Source: Ariolimax columbianus (lineage: Eukaryota > Mollusca > Gastropoda > Stylommatophora > Arionidae). Taken from it: 64,000 nt of DNA. Where the stretch lies: contig JAVGWX010000007.1 of NCBI GenBank assembly GCA_036924085.1, positions 75,950,448 to 76,014,447 of the forward strand. Direction: 5' to 3'. The position numbers were made by a program, and so were the translations under genes. The notes under the pieces were generated by a model, which worked only from the letters and a program-made list of their open reading frames with translations, was not told where the DNA came from and did not search any database. Positions 52,175-54,949 of this stretch are shown in pieces (positions within the stretch are counted from its first letter, which is position 1; every line of letters starts with the position of its first letter).

Positions 52175-52499
52175 GCTAGCTAACTAACTAACTAATACCA
52201 AGTGAAGTTAAATACAAGCTTATAAAAAGACAATCTTTATTATGACCAGTTACGCTCCGCCAATGTAGAACGGACACGTACTTGTCATATGTGCATATAT
52301 ATATATATATATATATTGTATACCAGTATTACCAGCTAACCTGTATGACTGAGGACATTAACAAATAAATGCCAGAATCGGATCCACTTCCACCACTAGA
52401 ATCCTCTAAGTGAAACGGCAAGCTGTCCGACACAGTCTGTCCATTATTTGAAGCACCATCTCTTGTCCTTCTTGTCCCTGAAAGATCACCACAGTACAT
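16743..52499 (-). CDS. TRAF3: TRAF3/TRAF5-type TNF-receptor-associated factor, 12 coding exons
   Basis: TRAF3-type proteins are cytosolic RING E3/adaptor proteins that link TNF-receptor, TLR and RIG-I/MAVS-like receptors to NF-kB and interferon-type responses. I assembled the coding sequence by hand: exons at 52499-52341, 50527-50315, 49277-49173, 48379-48212, 46463-46383, 44531-44457, 39562-39446, 36195-36112, 30395-30272, 25737-25583, 19994-19806 and 16979-16743. They sum to 1707 bp, 568 residues plus stop. All introns are phase 0 except the ninth (phase 1, split Lys codon). Domains: variable N-terminus 1-53, RING about 68-117, TRAF zinc fingers about 125-267, coiled coil about 268-400, MATH/TRAF-C about 410-560. 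Length equals that usual for TRAF3. The MATH part reads SLYSQPFYTSRYGYK, YLNGDGIGHGTH and MNIASGCPLFVAH. SLYFVVM and MLLDQS are closer to TRAF5, so it may derive from a TRAF3/5 ancestor. No coding lesion is seen. The first coding exon is the least certain. Confidence 0.93.
16980..17474 (-). other. TRAF intron 11, left part
   Basis: AT-rich intron with nothing further recognised. Confidence 0.6.
17475..18070 (-). mobile_element. RTE-like LINE, C-terminus with ATTG tail
   Basis: The minus strand reads an ETWRTTQAL-like site, a KIHWWKWYDKIT box, then DIWRRRWRWLSQTLRKPVDN, IAKQALLWN and KRGRGRPRHSWR. It ends in GGAGCTGACAGG and an ATTGATTGATTGA tail. It is 5' truncated, in the same orientation as the TRAF gene. 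Confidence 0.85.
18111..18490 (-). mobile_element. CR1-like LINE 3' end, left arm of inverted pair
   Basis: Minus-oriented CR1 C-terminus and 3' end with a TTAAG-type tail, as at 1470-1985. It pairs with 18637-19013 in inverted orientation. Confidence 0.85.
18495..19013 (+). mobile_element. CR1-like LINE 3' end, right arm of inverted pair
   Basis: Plus-oriented copy: LEYCVQVW-like site, IQKRATKLIVGFHNYSYQER, then MIRGMDKSDYKKF, SQRVVNAWNALPREVV, and the 3' end with ATTAAGTTAAGTTA tail. It abuts a minus-oriented CR1 RT fragment at 19016. Confidence 0.88.
19016..19560 (-). mobile_element. CR1-like LINE, RT N-terminal part
   Basis: The minus strand reads RETANLFNQYFGTV, LRSICITEEMVFKKMEGLKV, DKCSGQDGIHSKLLFEIRNQ and LAKPLAIL. 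This is the RT fingers region found also in the plus-strand copy at 36.9-37.2 kb. It is followed (minus sense) by the inverted 3' end above instead of RT motif A. Confidence 0.75.
19561..19805 (-). other. TRAF intron 11, right end
   Basis: No repeat or gene recognised between the CR1 fragment and exon 11. Confidence 0.6.
19806..19994 (-). CDS. TRAF3: TRAF exon 11, MATH core
   Basis: 63 codons from DASEGRTLSLYSQPFYTSRY, GYKMAGRVYLNGDGIGHGTH, MSLYFVVMNGEYDALLSWPF to QCK. Acceptor AAACCAAG, donor AAG|GTAAAC. This contains the strands that form the receptor-peptide groove in TRAF-C domains. Confidence 0.96.
20220..21550 (+). mobile_element. RTE/Jockey-like LINE, RT and C-terminus
   Basis: Plus strand, in order: LPVTYKLFTKCILARICHLL, FIFIDHKNAFDSVDPLFVWH (motif A Asp present), an AQKGVRQRDYISPSLFSSCL box, LNHLRFADYIALITE (motif C DD changed to DY), GLEMNTSKTKVM, KACWAGHLLWRTDDRWS and GRPPTRWSDSLELKNN. 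Opposite in orientation to the TRAF gene. Frameshifts occur between these blocks. It is the same family as 2150-2600. Confidence 0.88.
21590..21750 (-). mobile_element. RTE-like LINE 3' end with AGGTC tail
   Basis: CAGGTCAGGTCATCCCTTAA then CCGGTGAGGTCGTTGGGGCA matches the 3' end of the better copy at 43.5-43.8 kb. Only about 150 bp remain. Confidence 0.7.
21751..22044. other. TRAF intron 10, nothing recognised
   Basis: Sequence between two LINE fragments with no clear homology seen. Confidence 0.5.
22045..25190 (-). mobile_element. RTE-like LINE, near full length, decayed
   Basis: Minus strand, 5' to 3': an endonuclease C-terminus (YTRCEPARNERSIIDFAIVR, FRGPEIGSDHYLVKIK), a linker (HTPWWTEEVTKIIHEKKKGW), RT fingers (EELEVALEKIKMGKAAGHDG), a SGVRQNDILSLYLF box (GVRQGD changed to QND), SELALTDDVALITKS (motif C with DD kept), VSNFKYLCVVIDSRGGIKEE, and a 3' end with AAGTAAAGTAAGTAAAA-type tail. 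The 3.1-kb length fits the RTE clade. At least five frame breaks are needed to join these pieces. It shares the TRAF gene orientation. Confidence 0.88.
25395..25520 (+). mobile_element. LINE C-terminal scrap
   Basis: The plus strand reads DLWERIRQQSTSGNWRKKVG then MDRPHFQKDG, matching the LWExTxQxxI..RKWRWIGHTLRK region of RTE-type elements. Confidence 0.45.
25583..25737 (-). CDS. TRAF3: TRAF exon 10, end of coiled coil and start of MATH
   Basis: Two bases completing a Lys codon, then 51 codons: SLIQQVANHDTQLTNHTTQI, AEMDLRFQMIETTSYDGTLL, WKIFDFSKRKR. Acceptor ATTACCACAG, donor AGG|GTATGC. IAEMDLRFQ..SYDGTLLWKI is the TRAF3/5 junction of coiled coil and TRAF-C. Confidence 0.92.
25738..27068 (-). 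other. TRAF intron 9, left part
   Basis: AT-rich intron. At 26740-26768 there is a single copy of the motif GTGTCGAAGACAACAGTGAA that forms both arms of the fold-back at 45.6 kb. Nothing else recognised. Confidence 0.6.
27069..27337 (+). mobile_element. SINE family 1 (tRNA-derived), copy A
   Basis: A tRNA-like head has an A box (TGGCCTAGTGGTTAAGTGGC) and a B box (GGTTCGATCCC), followed by a body with GCTGAAGTCGGATGCACTGG and an A-rich tail. It is flanked by a 10-bp target duplication TATTAAATAC (27059-27068 and 27338-27347), so it is a genuine retroposed unit of about 270 bp. Two minus-strand relatives lie at 29.65-29.91 and 36.47-36.74 kb. Confidence 0.93.
27348..28250 (-). other. TRAF intron 9, middle part
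   Basis: AT-rich; a 90-codon plus-strand frame at 27606-27878 has no recognisable motif and I do not support it as a gene. Confidence 0.55.
28255..28560 (-). repeat. Dispersed repeat related to SINE family 3
   Basis: The segment 28430-28515 (TAATAGACTAAAATAGTAGA, then CTGCAGCCTATTAGGCTCCA, GCTCTTAACAAA) matches part of the SINE body at 53215-53290. The flanking sequence is not recognised. Boundaries are approximate. Confidence 0.4.
28975..29185 (-). mobile_element. LINE C-terminal fragment
   Basis: The minus strand reads KRWTYI, HVLRMNNNHLPLQALEWTPR, GIRTRGRPKETLRRTI and IQEAQLWASAPYN. The WTPxGxRxRGRPKETWRRT box is typical of the end of RTE-type ORFs. Confidence 0.75.
29186..29649 (-). other. 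TRAF intron 9, right part
   Basis: AT-rich with nothing recognised. Confidence 0.55.
29650..29908 (-). mobile_element. SINE family 1, copy B
   Basis: Reverse complement of copy A with more substitutions; the tRNA-like B box (GGTTTGATACC) and the A box region are altered. No clean target duplication found, consistent with greater age. Confidence 0.85.
29954..30216 (-). mobile_element. SINE family 2 (tRNA-derived), copy A
   Basis: On the minus strand GGGAGCCGCGTAGCGCAGTG is a tRNA-like head with A box, and GGGTTCATTCCCC a B box. The body contains CGGGTCGAGCCAGCC and the tail is TACTTTACTTTAC. Target duplication ACAAACCC at 29946-29953 and 30217-30224. It sits 56 bp beyond the 5' splice site of TRAF exon 9. 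Confidence 0.93.
30272..30395 (-). CDS. TRAF3: TRAF exon 9, coiled coil
   Basis: 41 codons plus one base: IKMVQQVERLIIAEQKVEHL, AEGAAKLIQEYEHLQQSVTQ, then L. Acceptor GTGTTTCAG, donor TTA|GTAAGT. It ends in phase 1. A SINE inserted 56 bp downstream of the donor (29954-30216) leaves the splice site intact. Confidence 0.88.
30396..30852 (-). other. TRAF intron 8, left end
   Basis: No gene or repeat recognised before the RTE insertion. Confidence 0.55.
30861..35772 (-). mobile_element. RTE-like LINE with 5' inversion, interrupted by a nested LINE
   Basis: One insertion bounded by target duplications ATATGGCT (30853-30860 and 35773-35780). Minus sense: endonuclease middle and end (TFIYSGMDKGGKSGVGFILS, IIGDFNAKVGEE), a 335-codon open frame at 34568-33561 with RT fingers (SAIKSLKKGKSPGCDDIPAE, AWNKSIYIPLCKKGN), motif A (FIDYTNAFDTVKHQNLW), QKGVRQGCILSP, then after the nested element motif C (IPELRYADDTMMLSRS, catalytic YADD intact), and the C-terminal boxes to a CATGATGATG tail. 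The endonuclease N-terminus (LRIGTWNVRSLFQGKLFIIG, EILGVSEHRWAGQG) is on the opposite strand at 35610-35770, at the outer end. Without the nested insert and its extra duplication the element is about 3.42 kb, close to full length. Few lesions are present. Confidence 0.9.
31694..33170 (-). mobile_element. RNase H LINE (I/Jockey group), nested copy 1
   Basis: A 5'-truncated copy with RT C-terminal region (ILKKLYTGRVRPVLEYGIAA, KLQNQAMRVITGGMKSTPIV), then an intact 269-codon frame (31714-32523) holding RNase H: YTDGSVT (Asp), NFRAEAEALRA (Glu), LITDALAVV (Asp), NEEADRLAKEG (Asp). A CCHC-like tail follows (ECPCGTGKMTAEHLLQNCPT). It ends in a (GAA)n tail. Target duplication CTTTCAATGTTC at 31682-31693 and 33171-33182 proves insertion into the RTE element. 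Confidence 0.95.
35870..35940 (+). mobile_element. GAA-tailed SINE, 3' end fragment
   Basis: TGGACTACATTCTGCTACTT then GGTAGCAGCAGATTGAGAAA matches the 3' end of the SINE at 47.5 kb (family X) in plus orientation. Confidence 0.6.
36112..36195 (-). CDS. TRAF3: TRAF exon 8, coiled coil
   Basis: 28 codons KLKQLSKQLIGNQKTTENSV then KTENKGLR, between TTTTTTGCAG and AGG|GTAAGT. Phase 0 at both ends. The heptad-like L/I spacing supports a coiled coil; sequence homology alone would not identify it. Confidence 0.82.
36473..36739 (-). mobile_element. SINE family 1, copy C
   Basis: Reverse complement of copy A; A box (TGGCCTAGTGGTTAAGTGGC) and B box (GGTTCGATCCC) are identical to copy A. Target duplication TGTTTTGTC at 36464-36472 and 36740-36748. 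Confidence 0.93.
37598..38336 (+). mobile_element. 739-bp poly(A)-tailed insertion of unknown family
   Basis: This segment interrupts the CR1 RT frame between codons that rejoin exactly as IN-ND-YS-EW-CK-VK. It is flanked by ACTCTG (37592-37597 and 38337-38342) and ends in an A-rich stretch (38311-38336). It begins GCAAAGATGGCGCCGTAACT, is GC-richer than its surroundings, and has no recognisable protein. It could be a non-autonomous retroposon, a LINE 5' UTR piece or a retrocopied transcript. Confidence 0.7.
39075..39096 (+). repeat. Poly(C) tract
   Basis: About 22 consecutive C inside the CR1 copy. On the TRAF sense strand this is a G run that would be transcribed in the pre-mRNA. Confidence 0.95.
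39446..39562 (-). CDS. TRAF3: TRAF exon 7, start of coiled coil
   Basis: 39 codons GSKKNVKKHEQDVNSHFLVL then LECVTICKIQAQDQQKDIQ, between CTCTTTAG and CAG|GTAAAT. The KKHEQD start aligns with the IKAHE position of TRAF3, where the coiled coil begins. Confidence 0.9.
39761..40540 (-). mobile_element. RNase H LINE copy 2
   Basis: Same family as 31694-33170 and very similar over the shared length: LLTDALAVVTALKSQKNTEL, NEEADRLAKEG, ECPCGTGKMTAEHLLQNCPT. It starts inside the RNase H domain (5' truncated), keeps a 203-codon open frame (40432-39821), and ends in a long (GAA)n tail. Target duplication TGTTTAGGGTAT at 39749-39760 and 40541-40552. Confidence 0.95.
40553..40961 (-). mobile_element. 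LINE RT fragment, downstream half
   Basis: The minus strand reads LNALIQLCRNHNMKINSAKK, a REFRYLRSMFTDD box and NNVFLPTLCYQC, the thumb region after motif C. It is the continuation of 41408-41690, split by RNase H LINE copy 3. Confidence 0.75.
40974..41395 (-). mobile_element. RNase H LINE copy 3
   Basis: Only the region after RNase H remains: MTYEESKRFIRARYMAKWET, LNRREQVVVFRLRTGHNRLR, ECSYGTGKMTAELLLQNCPT. The first Cys of the zinc tail pair is kept and the second is Tyr. It ends in a (GAA)n tail. Target duplication ATGCTTTGATAT at 40962-40973 and 41396-41407. Confidence 0.93.
41408..41690 (-). mobile_element. LINE RT fragment, upstream half
   Basis: The minus strand reads QKLFTAAFEEVFRKLN, INIDGEMLTQLRLVDDSHPQ, QHQRDWEMTK. 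This is RT motif C with LRLVDD for LRFADD. It joins to 40553-40961 if copy 3 and one target duplication are removed. Confidence 0.8.
41770..42120 (-). mobile_element. LINE C-terminal fragment
   Basis: The minus strand reads MLRLEAFYMLNQKCIVDIWW, a HDYICNMEVSAKTGLLPISE stretch, LSLFGHVKWLD and ETPAHKILH. The RRLEAFHMRCQRQILDVxW..LSLFGHVARLD pattern is common in invertebrate LINEs. Both ends truncated. Confidence 0.85.
42125..42280 (+). mobile_element. GAA-tailed SINE (family X), fragment
   Basis: AGACAGATGTGTCAGACCAA, AAAAGCTGTAAACTAGCGAC and ACAATGCATTCCGTTCTCCA, ending CAGAAGAAGAAG. Plus-oriented 3' half of the SINE at 47.5 kb. Confidence 0.75.
42281..43020 (-). other. TRAF intron 6, with C-rich tract
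   Basis: No gene. 42857-42890 is C-rich (runs of 6-11 C), G-rich on the TRAF sense strand. At 42472-42545 a roughly 50-bp segment (TATGACTGACA..) is imperfectly repeated twice. Confidence 0.6.
43025..43205 (-). mobile_element. GAA-tailed SINE (family X), fragment
   Basis: Plus-strand order TCTTCTTCTTCT, TTCTCAATCTCCCACTTCCA, GAACGGAAAGCGTTGTGTCA, CAACACATCTGTCTTCGACA; the element itself reads on the minus strand. Confidence 0.8.
43210..43500 (-). mobile_element. RTE-like LINE scrap
   Basis: The minus strand reads VRFRIQKARKVFIALVNLWD then ISILNSNVKSVLL, the KARAAFxxLxxIW..NSNVKSVLLYG block of RTE-type RT thumb regions. Confidence 0.8.
43500..43990 (-). mobile_element. RTE-like LINE, C-terminus with AGGTC tail
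   Basis: The minus strand reads a FNYLGCIINEEI segment, then VKRRKLAWYGHISRSNGLAN, HKKVHGRQGRGRPKKRWEDN, IKEWTNLQPEESQAAAADRE. It ends in ACCTGACCTGACCT. An internal deletion joins the YLGCIIN block directly to the RRKLAWYGH block. Confidence 0.88.
44030..44350 (+). mobile_element. RNase H-type LINE, C-terminal zinc tail
   Basis: The plus strand reads RLTVHLHRMGLKDTAICDCG, APKQTPEHILQD (Cys replaced by a stop), APYADQREVVWSKEATMLKK and TTVSFVNLTGLE. It is a third RNase H-type family, opposite to the TRAF gene. Confidence 0.82.
44457..44531 (-). CDS. TRAF3: TRAF exon 6, last zinc finger
   Basis: 25 codons LADHKTVCPRKPKECRFKSL then GCTFT, ending at ACA|GTAAGT. The acceptor is CTACTAG; a second AG eight bases further in (TTGCAG) would put the exon out of phase, and the upstream choice also restores the L-x-x-H-x-x-x-C spacing of the family. 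Confidence 0.9.
45005..45190 (+). mobile_element. CR1-like LINE 3' end
   Basis: KYFVVKEWSMLECIVPRNSG-like remains, then the conserved 3' block (GTTGTATACAGACTCTGCAG, AGTCTTCTAAA). The TTAAG tail is lost. Confidence 0.8.
45345..45545 (-). mobile_element. SINE family 4 (tRNA-derived)
   Basis: The minus strand begins AAGGAGCGCGGGGCCAAATG with an A-box-like ATGGTTTCGAGG and a B box CAGTGGTTCAAATCC. The body ends in GGGGTTTTGAAT before A-rich sequence. It touches the fold-back repeat at its head end. Only one copy is seen here. Confidence 0.6.
45549..45707. repeat. Fold-back repeat, 57-bp arms
   Basis: Arms 45549-45605 and 45651-45707 are inverted copies matching at 53 of 57 positions, with a 45-bp loop. 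The outer ends carry GTGTCGAAGACAACAGTGAA. A lone arm-like copy is at 26740. It could be a MITE-type element or two head-to-head copies of a repeat end. Confidence 0.85.
45862..46114 (-). mobile_element. SINE family 2, copy B
   Basis: Same head (GGGAGCCGTGTAGCGCAGTG) and tail (TTACTTTACTTTACTTTTAC) as copy A. Target duplication AGGAAACTATG at 45851-45861 and 46115-46125. A short internal deletion removes the CACTCGCCGC segment present in copy A. Confidence 0.94.
46126..46382 (-). other. TRAF intron 5, left end
   Basis: Nothing recognised. Confidence 0.5.
46383..46463 (-). CDS. TRAF3: TRAF exon 5, zinc finger
   Basis: 27 codons EHDTEICPEATVSCPYSCGS then LTLKRRE between CTTGTTGCAG and GAG|GTTGGC. 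It aligns with HEDTDCP..VSCPHKC of TRAF3, and the exon ends at the position equivalent to LLRSE. Confidence 0.93.
46464..46904 (-). other. TRAF intron 4, left part
   Basis: AT-rich, nothing recognised. Confidence 0.5.
46905..47165 (+). mobile_element. RNase H-type LINE, C-terminal zinc tail
   Basis: The plus strand reads RLTTDQCSLKYYMFNRLNNE, DMYVCRKQTLEHVYSESL, LRDKLFGNRKSLKLTVSFTR. It has the layout of the LINE C-terminal tail (MFNKL..CxCGxxQTxEHVLxxC) with most Cys lost. Confidence 0.72.
47172..47928 (-). mobile_element. SINE family 3 (tRNA head, CR1-like 3' tail), copy A, interrupted
   Basis: On the minus strand a tRNA-like head (A box GTGGTCTCGAGGTAAGG, B box GGTCGCGTATTCGAATC) is followed by a body and then the CR1 3' block (TTGTATACAGACTCTACAGA, GTCTTCTAAACCAGTATA). 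A 340-bp family X SINE interrupts it (47465-47804). Confidence 0.88.
47465..47804 (-). mobile_element. GAA-tailed SINE (family X), nested full copy
   Basis: Flanked by GATCATGGGAAC (47453-47464) and GATCATGGAAAC (47805-47816), a 12-bp duplication with one change. Minus order: a GCTGAGCAGCGCATGAGCTA head, GTGGTGATCCTGGATAACAG, GCTTGCTGAAGTCAGATGTG, GCGACACAACGCATTCCGTT, GTGGGAGATTGAGAATGAA, then the GAA tail. No clear tRNA boxes are seen. Confidence 0.92.
47936..48211 (-). other. TRAF intron 4, right end
   Basis: AT-rich, nothing recognised. Confidence 0.5.
48212..48379 (-). CDS. TRAF3: TRAF exon 4, zinc fingers
   Basis: 56 codons between TTTTACAG and AGG|GTATTG. It reads KHLATCEFREVQCSYLSRGC, then RNFEKHVAECKHQPVTC and ELCGSECSLNFKR. 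It shows the CEFxxxxC..GC...HxxxC spacing of TRAF-type zinc fingers. Confidence 0.93.
48715..48905. repeat. 51-bp tandem repeat, about 3.5 copies
   Basis: The unit begins AGCCACTTATAACATACCTC; copies start near 48747, 48798 and 48849, with partial copies on both sides. Confidence 0.93.
48960..49125 (-). mobile_element. GAA-tailed SINE (family X), 3' half
   Basis: Plus order TCTTCTTCTTCTTCT, GTTTTCAATCTTCTGCTACC, GAACGGAATGCCTTGTGTTG, CGACACATCCGTCTTCGGCA. Only the 3' half of the element is kept. It ends about 50 bp from TRAF exon 3. Confidence 0.85.
49173..49277 (-). CDS. TRAF3: TRAF exon 3, first zinc finger start
   Basis: 35 codons VFPDPGCRREMKQLLAYCYN then ASKGCEKKITLSCWE, between TTCTGCAG and GAG|GTAGGT. 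It aligns with the VFKD..CKRE..YC..GC segment that follows the RING in TRAF3 and TRAF5. Too short and internal to be seen as a long open frame. Confidence 0.93.
49278..49821 (-). other. TRAF intron 2, left part
   Basis: AT-rich; an 83-codon plus-strand frame across exon 3 (49239-49490) is a chance overlap. Confidence 0.5.
49822..50012. repeat. Tandem repeat, about 3.5 copies of a 50-54-bp unit
   Basis: The unit contains TTTTAAACTGTGTGCTTTCA then TTTAGGTTTATCAGAGTAAA; four diverged copies. Confidence 0.92.
50315..50527 (-). CDS. TRAF3: TRAF exon 2, RING finger
   Basis: 71 codons between an ACAAATAG acceptor and an ACA|GTAAGG donor. Zinc ligands: Cys68, Cys71, Cys89, His91, Cys94, Cys97 and Cys110 (YECKVC, TSCGHRMCRIC, KRCPANEDDC). 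The eighth ligand expected at C-x2-C is Asn113; the next Cys is Cys117, giving C-x6-C. An E3 or structural role depends on which residue closes the second zinc site. Confidence 0.95.
50640..50930 (-). mobile_element. RNase H-type LINE, C-terminal tail
   Basis: The minus strand reads NRLDRHMYKFRLSASPLCAS, SAEQVLYNCG, then a NSKLYGAT-KLQATVEFLTGT stretch. It has the order of the I/Jockey C-terminal tail, strongly decayed. It lies in TRAF intron 1. Confidence 0.65.
50931..51344 (-). other. TRAF intron 1, middle
   Basis: A 93-codon plus-strand frame (50883-51164) is hydrophobic but has no motif I recognise; treated as chance. Confidence 0.5.
51345..51655 (-). mobile_element. Family X-like SINE, diverged
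   Basis: Plus order AACTTCTTCTTTGG, GACGTAGTTTACAGCGAAGC, GACACATCCGATTCCAGCTG, AGTACCGGGTTTGC, CCGTCACGTGGAGG, TGGGCCAGCTATGGTTTGCA, CTACATCTTGACCCC. Same order as 47465-47804 with more divergence. Confidence 0.78.
51656..52134 (-). other. TRAF intron 1, right part
   Basis: AT-rich; nothing recognised. Confidence 0.5.
52135..52197. repeat. (TAAC)n tetranucleotide repeat
   Basis: About 15 units of TAAC/CTAA with two interruptions by G (CTAGCTAG). Confidence 0.93.
52298..52317. repeat. (AT)n microsatellite beside TRAF exon 1
   Basis: Ten AT units, about 23 bp beyond the exon 1 donor. Confidence 0.9.
52341..52499 (-). CDS. TRAF3: TRAF exon 1 (putative start exon)
   Basis: 53 codons from ATG at 52499: MYCGDLSGTRRTRDG, then a Ser/Gly/Asp-rich stretch (LEDSSGGSGSDSGIY) ending SSVIQ at a CAG|GTTAGC donor in phase 0, which matches the next exon. 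The frame stays open upstream into a possible TCCTCAG acceptor at about 52547, so an upstream 5' UTR or coding exon is possible. An out-of-frame ATG lies about 30 bp upstream. TRAF N-termini before the RING are poorly conserved, so homology does not confirm this exon. Confidence 0.7.
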
Positions 52500-53112
52500 C
52501 TTTTGGGCTAACTTCAATCGTATACTCAGACATGCAGGTTTATATCTGAGGACAACAGGGGAAATGTGACATTATGTGTATGCAACAAGTGGCTCAGTTG
52601 TGCATTAATTTTATGTCTCAGTAATTTCCTTTAGCGTAGAAGAGGAACGACTGACAGATGAGTTGTGATTGACTGTGTAGCAACTGCAAAAGATATTTCG
52701 CATGATTTAGGCTACAACATAATACGTTGTAACGGGACACATTTCGGCAATGCCAAAGAAGTTAAACATGAAGCGCACATGTGACTGACACAGCAGACAG
52801 TTTTTTTGCTGCAGGTTTTTTGGTGAGCTGATAAAGCGAATGTATCAATGAGTGTATATCAATATTGGTGGAAATTATGTTGAGAAATAAGAGACAATGT
52901 AAGTGCAACAATAAATTTGCTTTTTGTTTTATCTCATTTCGTTTTTATTTTTTTTTAAATAGCTATTAGTGACTTATTTACTAACGTGTCCTCGTCAAGT
53001 ACGTCCAAGACAATTAAAGTCCATCCCATCGTTCTTGTCATGAGTCGACAGAAACATACAATGACAGGACTAATAATATTAAGAATTAACTTAATATCAC
53101 CGGGTCACCAAT
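52500..53112. other. Upstream of TRAF start; no gene recognised
   Basis: Likely TRAF 5' UTR or upstream intron. The TTGTCCTCAG at about 52547 (minus) is a possible acceptor. No promoter element can be supported. Confidence 0.45.
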
Positions 53113-53552
53113 GTAACTTAACTTAAACTTAACGTATCTATACTGGTTTAGAATACTACTGAGTCTGTACACAACCAGTTTCTTGGTAAGTGGTTTAATC
53201 GATGTGCGAGTCTATTAAGAAATAGACTCAAATACTAAAGTAAGTGGACCTGCAGCCATTCAGGGGCCATCTATAGCTGCTCTTAACAAATCACATGTGG
53301 ACAGGTATAAATAACTTGGGTAGATTTATATTTGAATTTTGTCTGGACAGTGGCTATTAAGCTTACTTTTCGATTTCCAACTGCTCGACACTGTACACGG
53401 GAGTCTGATCTCACTACCTAGGGATCAGATAAATTTTAACCAGAAGATCCATGTGAAAAACAATCTTGGTCCTCACCATGATTCGAACCTGTGACATCCG
53501 GCACGCGAGGTGGACACCTTGCATCGAAACCACTGAGCCCCCTAATCAGCTC
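53113..53552 (-). mobile_element. SINE family 3, copy B (full unit)
   Basis: Minus strand: tRNA head (GCTCAGTGGTTTCGATGCAA; B box CAGGTTCGAATCATGG), a body with GTGTACAGTGTCGAGCAGTT and TGCAGGTCCACTTACTTTAG, then CAAGAAACTGGTTGTGTACA, AGTATTCTAAACCAGTATAG and a TTAAGTTTAAGTTAAG tail. The body-to-tail junction is at the same place as in copy A, so the LINE-like tail is part of the SINE. Confidence 0.9.
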
Positions 53553-53633
53553 AACAAGACTGACATTTCATTATTTGACTGAAGTAGAATCGTTAGTCCA
53601 TGTGCATCAGGTTTCCTTGGTAAGTTATGTGCT

Positions 53634-54128
53634 AACTCATTCACTTGGTTAGTTATGTGCTGCTATCAACTCATTCACTTGGTTAGTTATGTGCTGCTAC
53701 AAAACTCATTCACTTGGTAAGTCCTGTGCTGCTATTAACTCATTCACTTGGTTAGTTATGTGCTGCTACAAAACTCATTCACTTGGTTAGTCATGTGCTG
53801 CTATTAACTCATTCACTTGGTAAGTCATGTGCTGCTATTAACTCATTCACTTGGTAAATTATGTGCTGCTATCAACTCATTCACTTGGTTAGTTATGTGC
53901 TGCTACAAAACTCATTCACTTGGTAAGTCCTGTGCTGCTATTAACTCATTCACTTGGTTAGTTATGTGCTGCTACAAAACTCATTCACTTAGTTAGTCAT
54001 GTGCTGCTATTAACTCATTCACTTGGTAAGTCATGTGCTGCTATTAACTCATTCACTTTGTTAGTTATGTGCTGTTATTAACTCATTCACTTGGTTAGTT
54101 ATGTGCTGTTATTAACTCATTCACTTGA
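53634..54128. repeat. 34-35-bp minisatellite with higher-order structure
   Basis: Unit CTCATTCACTTGGTTAGTTA then TGTGCTGCTATTAA, about 14 copies. A six-unit block of about 207 bp with the same order of variants occurs twice (starting near 53722 and 53929). Confidence 0.93.
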
Positions 54129-54329
54129 TGGTTAACCTGGCTCACACTGAACAGCTGGCATAAAATGCTCGACCAGACTCTTGGACTTCCCTAAACACAC
54201 TGCCAGGAGATTAAAACTGCTCATTAAGTCCGATATGCTTCTTTTTTTTTTTCAAGTTTAACATGATCACAAATATAAATACTACTATCTATTGAACGAT
54301 CAAAATGTCAATAACAAAAACTAACATCT

Positions 54330-54800
54330 ATCTAACTTAACTTTTTCATACTGAGTTTAGAAGATTCTGCAGAGTCTGTATACAACCAGTTTCTTCTACT
54401 CCACATAAACTATCTGCATACAGTCTATTCTGTAATGCATTTACTGACCCAGTCCCCATTATTTCCTGTGGCAATGTATTCCAAGCACTCACCACTCTCT
54501 GATTAACAAAATAGTTCCAACTTTCTAATCTGGATATTTCGTTAATTAATTTGTTTGTGTGCTCTTTTGTTCTTGTAGCCGGCTGTACTTTGAAAAAACT
54601 TGTTATAGTCTAATGTATCATTCCTTTCCCTTGATTATCTTATAGACCTGTATTAAATCACATTACATTCTTCTCTTTTCTAGACACTGTTGGCCGATGT
54701 TTCTGTCTTTCCTCATAACTATAATTTCGGAATCCCACTATCAGTCTTGCTTATCAGCTTTTCACCCTTTCCAGCATATTTATATCCTCTCTGCGATAAG
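54330..54800 (-). mobile_element. CR1-like LINE, C-terminus and 3' end
   Basis: Same minus-strand boxes as at 1470-1985 with more frameshifts (VVSAWNTLPQEIMGTG-like, KLINEISRLES-like) and the 3' block GTTGTATACAGACTCTGCAG. Confidence 0.82.
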
Positions 54801-54949
54801 GATTTCACACCTGAACACAAGTTACCTTGAGTAATGTCTGCTTCCAGAGAGTCCGCGCAGAGTACTGAGCGATACAAATGTCAACAACAAAACACACGAA
54901 TCAGAATAGCTAGTTCATCCAGAGATTATTAACATGCAGGCGCTGTTTT

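Noticed and set aside
53634..54128. CRISPR array
   Set aside because: Units are contiguous without unique spacers and the DNA is eukaryotic; it is a minisatellite.
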